Shown here in pieces: positions 13,897-18,418 of a DNA stretch of 18,418 nt. The notes below the pieces were generated by a model that made no database searches, had not been told where the DNA came from, and worked only from the letters and a program-made list of their open reading frames with translations. A program made the translations under genes and the position numbers. This DNA comes from an uncultured Muribaculaceae bacterium (GTDB lineage: Bacteria; Bacteroidota; Bacteroidia; Bacteroidales; Muribaculaceae), in assembly GCA_910583775.1 (NCBI GenBank), contig CAJTYD010000069.1, positions 1-18,418 on the forward strand. The letters are read 5' to 3'. Position 1 is the first letter of the stretch. Each line of letters starts with the position of its first letter.

Positions 13897-15603
13897 ACAT
13901 TCAACATTCGAAATTCTCTTAGCGGCTCTCTTGAGCGCTGTCTCGAATGCCCGGTCGTAAAATCTGATGAAATACGACCAGTTGGCTTTTTCGGCGGTGA
14001 GGAAGGCGGCGTTGCGGGCCTTAGAGCGGCCGAGGGCGTCGAGGCGGCTGTAGGCCGCGGCTGCGTCGGCGATCCGGTCGCGGCTCTCGAGGTAGTTGGT
14101 GTCTTCGCGCGATACCACGAACACGCCGCAGGAGGCAAGACCGTTCTTGAAATTGTCGAGCACCCACTGTCCGAAGCCTGCCTTGTCGGTGGTCACTGTC
14201 GGTACGCCGAAGGCCACGCTCTCGAGCGGGGTGTAGCCCCACGGCTCGTAATATGAGGGGAAGAGAGTCAGATCGAACGAGGGGAGAAGATCGTAGTATC
14301 CGATGTTGATGATGCCGTCGTGGCCGTCGAGATAGTCGGGTACGTATACCACCTTCACTTTCTGCAGCTTGCCCTGGGCCTTGAGGTCGCGGACGCGCAC
14401 GCAGATCTCGTCGCTGTCTTCGTTGAAGAGCGAGTGGGTGAGATAGTCGGGTTCCGGACGGTCGTGGCCCTCGAAGTCGAGATCCATCAGCAGGGTGCCT
14501 TTCGGCTCTTTCACCCATCCGGGCACGAGTATGAACGCTAACATCTGCTTGCCGTCCTCGATCTTGCCTTCCATTTCGGTGAGGGAGTCGAGGAAGAGGT
14601 CGATGCCTTTGTTGCGGTATTCATGACGGCCGGAAGTGGCGATCAGGAATGTGTCGTCGGAGAAATTCTCGTTATATAGCAATGAGGCCACTTTGAGCAG
14701 ACGCGAGCGGCCGTCTTTGCGTAATTTGTTGTATTTCGCGGTTTTGGGCACGAAGTCAGGCTCGAAGCCGTTGGGCGTCACCACCTGCGGCTCGATGTCG
14801 AGGAGTTGCTTTGCCTCGCGTGCCGTGACGCGGCTCACGGTGGTGAAGCAGTCGGCGGCGTGTGCTGCCGCTTTCTCGAGCGAGTGTTTCGATTGCATGT
14901 TGAGTTCTGAGGCCATCTGATCGCCGTTATAACCGTCGAAATACTGATAGAGGGTCTTGCCGTTGCCGCAGATGCTGCGTCCTATGCAGGTGGCGTGGGC
15001 TGTGAAGACAGTAGCGGCCGCCGGCATTATGAGGCGCGTGTAGAGAAGACCCATGCCGGTCTGCCATTCGTCGAAATGAGCCACGACCTTAGATTCGTCG
15101 GCCTTGAGATAGTCGCTGACGGCCTTGATCACGATGGCGGCGGCGATGGAGAACGTGCAGCTCTCGTTGTAGTCGCCGTAAGCGTGAAGGGAGTCGACCC
15201 GGAACTTCTCCCACATTTCGCCGTAGATAGGGTCGAGGTGGGAGGCGGTGTCGCCTGGATTCACGAGGATCACCTCCGGCGCGCCGGGCACGTCCCAGCG
15301 GCCCGTGCGGATCTTTATGCCCCAGGGGAGCTCAAGCTTTGAGGAAGCCGATTTCAGAAGCGATTTCTTCTCCTTGAAATAGGGCGACGGGTTCTGCTCG
15401 TCCCATACGTCGGGACCGATGAAGATCAGACGGTCGCCGAACTGCTCTTTGAGCTGGCGCGCTTTGGTGGAAAGCACGGCATAGATGCCGCCGATCTTGT
15501 TGCAGACCTCCCAGCTCGACTCAAATAAAAGATCGATACTTGAAGCCGTTCCCTCTGCGGGTGCGTTTTTTGGAGCTTTGGTAGCGCTCTTTGAATTTGA
15601 CAT
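13894..15603 (-). CDS. Glycogen synthase, GT3 family (eukaryote-like)
   Basis: A 569-aa cytoplasmic glycosyltransferase that extends alpha-1,4-glucan from a sugar nucleotide. It is of the GT3 type, the family of yeast/animal glycogen synthase, rather than classical bacterial GT5 GlgA. Evidence: FESSWEVCNKIGGIYAVLSTKA (28-48), HFDEWQTGMG (176-185), FTAHATCIGR (200-209), TVSRVTAREA (255-264), PNGF (277-280), and PSYYEPWGYTPLES (449-462), whose E453 and E461 form the E-x7-E donor-site pair, then VPTVTTDKAGFG. The first 20 residues are Ser/Ala/Lys-rich and disordered-looking. The last codons (NVEC and stop) fall in a dispersed repeat, so the natural C-terminus may have been altered. It pairs with the phosphorylase downstream. 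Donor specificity (UDP- or ADP-glucose) cannot be read here. Confidence 0.92.
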   Translation of the reverse strand: MSNSKSATKAPKNAPAEGTASSIDLLFESSWEVCNKIGGIYAVLSTKARQLKEQFGDRLIFIGPDVWDEQNPSPYFKEKKSLLKSASSKLELPWGIKIRTGRWDVPGAPEVILVNPGDTASHLDPIYGEMWEKFRVDSLHAYGDYNESCTFSIAAAIVIKAVSDYLKADESKVVAHFDEWQTGMGLLYTRLIMPAAATVFTAHATCIGRSICGNGKTLYQYFDGYNGDQMASELNMQSKHSLEKAAAHAADCFTTVSRVTAREAKQLLDIEPQVVTPNGFEPDFVPKTAKYNKLRKDGRSRLLKVASLLYNENFSDDTFLIATSGRHEYRNKGIDLFLDSLTEMEGKIEDGKQMLAFILVPGWVKEPKGTLLMDLDFEGHDRPEPDYLTHSLFNEDSDEICVRVRDLKAQGKLQKVKVVYVPDYLDGHDGIINIGYYDLLPSFDLTLFPSYYEPWGYTPLESVAFGVPTVTTDKAGFGQWVLDNFKNGLASCGVFVVSREDTNYLESRDRIADAAAAYSRLDALGRSKARNAAFLTAEKANWSYFIRFYDRAFETALKRAAKRISNVEC

Positions 15604-15786
15604 TTGATCTAACCTTGTTTATATATAGGAGTTATATATGGAAAATTTATATAAGCATCCTATAGTTAATATTTATAAGAATCCTGTAGTTATAATTAAG
15701 TAAGAATTCTCTTGTTATACCTTATTATATATTATACCTGTATTTCTGATCTTATTTTGTACTCCTGTCTTCCTGTCTATAAAATT
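15604..15786. promoter_or_regulatory. AT-rich synthase upstream region with degenerate 24-bp direct repeats
   Basis: Very AT-rich. Two well-matched 24-bp units start at 15650 (TATAAGCATCCTATAGTTAA) and 15674 (TATAAGAATCCTGTAGTTAT). A weaker third starts near 15699, aligning at about 17 of 24 positions. They end about 46 bp before the synthase start. Such phased repeats could be binding sites of a regulator, but they may only be decayed tandem repeats. No TAnnTTTG element was found here. Confidence 0.45.
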
Positions 15787-15903
15787 GCGACGCTCCTGTA
15801 CTACAACCAAGCCAACGGCGTTAATCAGACATAAGCACAAAAAATAAAAAGACAAGAGTACAATAGTACAAAAGTATATAAAAGTTCTCCTGTACTCCTG
15901 TCT
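15787..15903 (+). repeat. Composite dispersed repeat, copy 2
   Basis: About 117 bp running from GCGACGCTCCTGTACTACAA to TTCTCCTGTACTCCTGTCT. Its reverse complement is at 16224-16341, over 80% identical by eye, including the internal AGACATAAGCACAAAAA and ACAATAGTACAAAAG. The two copies form a large inverted pair about 320 bp apart. Confidence 0.85.
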
Positions 15904-16006
15904 AACCGCAGAAAGTACTCCTGAGATGCTGCCAATTACTAATTATACATTGCTAATTACTAATTGACGAAGATTGTCGAAGGCCATTAAGTGCCCTTAT
16001 CCTCCG

Positions 16007-16037
16007 CAAATTTACAAAAATTGTGATTACTCCGCAA
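16007..16037 (-). promoter_or_regulatory. Candidate promoter for glycogen synthase with a long leader
   Basis: On the minus strand, a -33 TTG (16037-16035) and a -7 TAAATTTG (16014-16007) are separated by 20 nt. The -7 fits TAnnTTTG exactly. If used for the synthase (start 15603), the leader would be about 400 nt and would contain repeat copy 2. This is the only exact promoter-like element I found upstream of the gene. Confidence 0.45.
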
Positions 16038-16070
16038 CTTTTTTAACATAAAAAATACCCAATAGATGAC

Positions 16071-16105
16071 ATATATTGCACTAAAATTAATTTAGTGCAA
16101 TATAT
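16071..16105. repeat. Perfect palindrome (15-bp stem, 5-nt loop)
   Basis: ATATATTGCACTAAA (16071-16085), loop ATTAA, then TTTAGTGCAATATAT (16091-16105), with no mismatch. There is no T-run on either side. It is placed between the two oppositely oriented repeat copies, just upstream of the candidate synthase promoter. It could be an operator for a dimeric regulator, or the tip of an inverted structure. Confidence 0.85.
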
Positions 16106-16223
16106 AGCCTAAATGAATAATGCTAAATAAAAGCATATTCAAAATTTCAAACGTTCGCAGATTGTAATTTTGATTTTGAATGTTGAATTTTGAATGTTGA
16201 ATTCAGCCTCGCGGGCGGATTTT

Positions 16224-16341
16224 AGACAGGAGTACAGGAGAACAGGCTTTTTCTTTTGTACTATTGTGCTCCTGTCTTTTATCTTTTTGTGCTTATGTCT
16301 CTGTTAGCGTCTTCGACTTAGTTGTAGTACAGGAGCGTCGC
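16224..16341 (-). repeat. Composite dispersed repeat, copy 3 (inverted)
   Basis: Reverse-complement partner of 15787-15903. Read on + it starts AGACAGGAGTACAGGAG and ends GTACAGGAGCGTCGC. Short modules of TTGAATGTTGAATTTTGAA flank it on both sides (about 16173-16203 and 16370-16400), followed by the GGCTGACGC module at 16402-16410. Confidence 0.85.
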
Positions 16342-16388
16342 GGGTTGTTTAGACAGGAGAATTCAATAATTTTGAATGTTGAATGTTG

Positions 16389-16410
16389 AATTTTGAATTG
16401 GGGCTGACGC
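16389..16410 (+). repeat. Dispersed module AATTTTGAATT / GGCTGACGC, further copy
   Basis: Differs from the exact 21-mer at 6695-6715 only at the junction (AATTGGGGC instead of AATTAGGC). GGCTGACGC occurs again at 16591-16599 inside the neighbouring inverted-repeat element. Confidence 0.75.
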
Positions 16411-16482
16411 GAGAGTAATTTTGAATTATTAGTAGTGCGTTGAAAATACTATTTGATATATAGCCAATATTCGGTATCTAAT

Positions 16483-16767
16483 CCTCCCGCAAAGGGGCAA
16501 GAGGGCCCGCAGAGGATTCTACCGCAAGGGCTTTTGTTTTCGGTTTGTCTCAATTCAGAGGTGCGCCTTCGGCTTTTAGAGTGCGCCGAGGGCTGACGCG
16601 CGGAAGATTCCGCAGTTTTTTTCGGCATCGTTTTCGCGGCTGACTCTGCGAACTCTAGAAGTCGAAGACGCAATCTCCTCATCTTAAACATCCCAAAGCG
16701 ATACGCCTACCATCGATAATGTTTTGCGGTAGAATCCTTTGCGGGCCCTCTGCGGCTTTGCGGGAGG
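16483..16767. repeat. MITE-like 285-bp element with long imperfect terminal inverted repeats
   Basis: The left end 16483-16527 (starts CCTCCCGCAAAG, contains AGAGGGCCCGCA and GATTCTACCGCAA) is the near-exact reverse complement of 16724-16767 (starts TTGCGGTAGAATCC, ends CTTTGCGGGAGG). A few mismatches and one indel occur over 44-45 bp. The 196-bp interior has a further hairpin (around 16564-16592) and a GGCTGACGC module. No transposase is encoded; the 80-codon minus frame inside shows no recognisable motif. No clear target duplication was identified. It is either a non-autonomous mobile element or a structured RNA or DNA element. Confidence 0.75.
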
Positions 16768-16779
16768 TTTAAAATTAAG

Positions 16780-16789
16780 ATAATTAAAT
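16780..16789. repeat. Target site duplication of the IS element, left copy
   Basis: ATAATTAAAT here is repeated exactly at 18211-18220, immediately outside the other end of the IS. Confidence 0.85.
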
Positions 16790-16819
16790 TATTACTGTCC
16801 GCTAAACCATAAAATGCCG

Positions 16820-16851
16820 GAGCCAAGTTCTTGAAAGATAGAATTTGGCTC
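16820..16851 (-). terminator. Hairpin after the transposase gene
   Basis: GAGCCAAGTTC (16820-16830) pairs with GAATTTGGCTC (16841-16851) over 11 bp with one wobble position and a 10-nt loop. It lies 26 bp beyond the transposase stop on the minus strand. Only a weak T-run follows, so terminator function is probable but not certain. Confidence 0.55.
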
Positions 16852-16876
16852 TGCTTGTATTTGAGGACAAGCCCCC

Positions 16877-18100
16877 TTAGCTGTTTTGGGGGTCATCGGG
16901 AGGTGATTCGGAGACCACCTCAAGCAGTCTTTTGAGGTCGGCATCGGGAGTATTGAGGAAAGCTGTGAGATTCATGTAATACATCAGGATGATTCTGACC
17001 ATTGTCGGCAGCCCGGAGAAGCTCCATTGTCTTGTAAGCGAACTTTGAAGCACCGAAAGCAACAGATTGGCTATGAGTGTGACCCATATCTGGATCTTAA
17101 TAGCGTTGGCACTTTCGCCATAGAAGTATCTCAAAGGAAAGTTCTGTTTGATTTGTTTGAACAGTGACTCAATCTGCCAACGACGACGGTATATAGCCAC
17201 TATGGTTTCCAAAGACATATCAAAGTCATTAGTCAGCAACTGTATGAGCTTTGGCTGCTTGCCTTTCTTCATGTCTACATAGGCGACAATACGGGCAATA
17301 TGGTTGATATCATCCTTACGGAAGACTACAACCTGCTCGCGGTACGTCATCAAACCGTCACTGTTCATCTCCATGCAGTCGGCAAGCACTTCGTAGCTGA
17401 GGCTTTTCTTCATTTTCGTGACGTACACCACGCCTCTGTCTGTCAGCTCCTCAAATTTGGCATAGTTGATATAGGCACGGTCAAGAGCAACGATTTCATG
17501 ATTGCTGTAATGACTTGGAGCCAGCATAAACGAGTCATTTGTTGCAGCCGAAGTAAACTGTACATCGCAATGGACTCCTTCGTTGGCGTGGATTACAGAG
17601 TGTACCTTGATGCCGCCCTTTTTCTTTCCCGTCTTCGGATGGCGTCCTACGCCCTTGAATATAGCATTTGAGAAAAGTGTTATGGTGGTGGAATCAATGA
17701 TTCTGAGACGTTTTATCCACTCCTCCGTACCATTGCGCCGGCTGTCCGATGAAAGCTTACCCCTGTTCTGCTCATACAGGTCCCGGTAAACCTCCTCAAA
17801 GAACTTCTCGGAGCGTCTGGCATTTGCGTCTGACAGCGTGCTGCGGCGAGGTACGGTTTCGATCCCGACATGATGCAGTTTACGTACCTCTGCCGTCATA
17901 GAGGCCTCTATTTCACGCAACGAGTCGAAGCGCAAGATGACGGCATATAACATCGTCAGCAGATGTGTATATCCATCAAAGCTCTTGACATACCTTTCAC
18001 CGTTGTGTTTGCGGCTTATTTCAACAATTTTTTCACGGTCGAGCGATTTTATCAGCTGACCATACACCGGCTGTCCCAAGAAATGACTACTTTTGCTCAT
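16877..18100 (-). CDS. IS4-family DDE transposase
   Basis: A 407-aa transposase that cuts and joins the IS ends. The N-terminal region (MSKSSHFLGQPVYGQLIKSL) resembles the DUF4372 domain of Bacteroidetes IS4 transposases and is followed by the RNase H-like DDE core. Catalytic residues expected: D136 in RIIDSTTITL, D207 in VALDRAYI and E311 in the family's Y-x2-R-x3-E-x6-K signature (YRRRWQIESLFKQIK; Y304, R307, E311, K318). I chose the ATG at 18100 because it gives the usual family N-terminus; an in-frame ATG at 18139 would add 13 residues. The frame is intact with no stop or shift, so the element may be active. A hairpin at 18142-18172 precedes the start. Confidence 0.93.
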   Translation of the reverse strand: MSKSSHFLGQPVYGQLIKSLDREKIVEISRKHNGERYVKSFDGYTHLLTMLYAVILRFDSLREIEASMTAEVRKLHHVGIETVPRRSTLSDANARRSEKFFEEVYRDLYEQNRGKLSSDSRRNGTEEWIKRLRIIDSTTITLFSNAIFKGVGRHPKTGKKKGGIKVHSVIHANEGVHCDVQFTSAATNDSFMLAPSHYSNHEIVALDRAYINYAKFEELTDRGVVYVTKMKKSLSYEVLADCMEMNSDGLMTYREQVVVFRKDDINHIARIVAYVDMKKGKQPKLIQLLTNDFDMSLETIVAIYRRRWQIESLFKQIKQNFPLRYFYGESANAIKIQIWVTLIANLLLSVLQSSLTRQWSFSGLPTMVRIILMYYMNLTAFLNTPDADLKRLLEVVSESPPDDPQNS

Positions 18101-18141
18101 GGTTATTTCATTAAAGTTTGGCGACTTCAAAATAACCATAA

Positions 18142-18172
18142 AGGGTCGACTCCTGCAAATGGAATCGACCCT
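18142..18172 (-). promoter_or_regulatory. Hairpin upstream of the transposase start
   Basis: AGGGTCGA (18142-18149) pairs with TCGACCCT (18165-18172), and an inner TCC/GGA pairing extends the stem past one mismatch. It lies between the IS end and the transposase ATG. In IS10 and IS50, similar inverted repeats sequester translation starts on transcripts entering from outside; the same role here is inference. Confidence 0.5.
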
Positions 18173-18210
18173 AATTTTATCGCCCTCAATAAGTTTTAGC
18201 GGACAGTAAT

Positions 18211-18220
18211 ATAATTAAAT
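18211..18220. repeat. Target site duplication of the IS element, right copy
   Basis: ATAATTAAAT is identical to 16780-16789. Its last two bases overlap the left end of the next inverted-repeat element. Confidence 0.85.
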
Positions 18221-18406
18221 AAGTAGTTGCGATAAATTAATGAACATATAGAACGAAGTTATTTTTAAATTGATTTTGCTGCGGAATGAGAGAGAAAATA
18301 TTAATTTTCGACTGAGTGACAAGGTAAAAGCAATCAAAAAGAACCAGTTTTATAGTTCAAGATTTCCTCTTACTCATATATCGTTTAATTTTTCGTAACT
18401 ACTTAT
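18219..18406. repeat. 188-bp element bounded by 21-bp inverted repeats
   Basis: ATAAGTAGTTGCGATAAATT (18219-18238, plus A at 18239) matches the reverse complement of 18386-18406 at 19 of 21 positions. The interior is AT-rich with no open frame of note. It could be a small MITE or the trimmed end of a larger element continuing past the window, since the right repeat ends 12 bp before the edge. Confidence 0.65.
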
Positions 18407-18418
18407 ATAACTAATATA

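Larger units (their letters stand above)
16790..18210 (-). mobile_element. IS4-family insertion sequence, apparently complete
   Basis: About 1.42 kb bounded by 16-bp perfect terminal inverted repeats ATTACTGTCCGCTAAA (16791-16806 and, inverted, 18195-18210). One uncertain base at 16790 separates the left end from its target copy. It is flanked by 10-bp direct repeats ATAATTAAAT, within the target-duplication size range reported for IS4-family elements. It contains one intact transposase gene on the minus strand plus hairpins near both ends. Intact ends, gene and target copies suggest a recent insertion. Confidence 0.92.

Noticed and set aside
16449..16691. 80-codon minus frame
   Set aside because: Mostly within the MITE-like element and its inverted end; biased Arg/Ser/Lys composition, no motif.
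18101..18139. Alternative transposase start at 18139
   Set aside because: The family N-terminus begins at the ATG at 18100; the extra 13 residues are not typical.

Overview
The window looks like a chromosomal segment of a Bacteroidales bacterium, most probably Muribaculaceae or a close relative. Pointers: exact TAnnTTTG -7 promoter elements, start codons without Shine-Dalgarno sequences, a TonB receptor with an N-terminal carboxypeptidase-regulatory-like domain paired with a lipoprotein, a Bacteroidetes-type HtpG, and a glycogen module with a eukaryote-like GT3 synthase beside a short GT35 phosphorylase. Family placement is inference; no rRNA or tRNA gene was seen.

Layout. Positions 1-494 are a non-coding leader with a 22-bp perfect hairpin, a strong promoter, a 28-codon leader ORF and an intrinsic terminator that overlaps the end of that ORF. 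All precede a two-gene outer-membrane operon on +: a TonB-dependent receptor (495-3236) and a large lipoprotein (3249-5276). A terminator follows, then an exported ComEC-like metallo-beta-lactamase-fold hydrolase (5422-6696), htpG (6955-9006) and a small DUF4332 protein (9153-9560), all on +. Convergent to these, on -, are a LolC/E-like FtsX-family permease (10887-9646), a glycogen phosphorylase (13700-11139) and a glycogen synthase (15603-13894). The last two form a glycogen synthesis/breakdown unit; no branching enzyme or ADP-glucose pyrophosphorylase is present here.

Right part. About 1.2 kb without a convincing gene (15604-16789) is packed with repeats: degenerate 24-bp repeats upstream of the synthase, a composite dispersed repeat present twice in opposite orientations (a further copy lies between synthase and phosphorylase), a perfect 15-bp-stem palindrome, and a 285-bp MITE-like element with 44/45-bp inverted ends. 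An apparently complete IS4-family insertion sequence (about 16790-18210) with a 10-bp target duplication follows. It landed at the edge of another inverted-repeat-bounded element of 188 bp.

Most noteworthy are (1) the leader ORF/terminator arrangement upstream of the TonB receptor, which looks like translation-coupled attenuation; (2) a modular intergenic repeat family sharing an exact 21-mer that abuts or supplies stop codons of unrelated genes; (3) two intergenic arrays of unrelated sequence but identical 9-bp period; (4) a run of nested inverted-repeat elements beside a recent IS insertion. I saw no defence system, CRISPR array, or obviously novel multi-gene enzymatic system.
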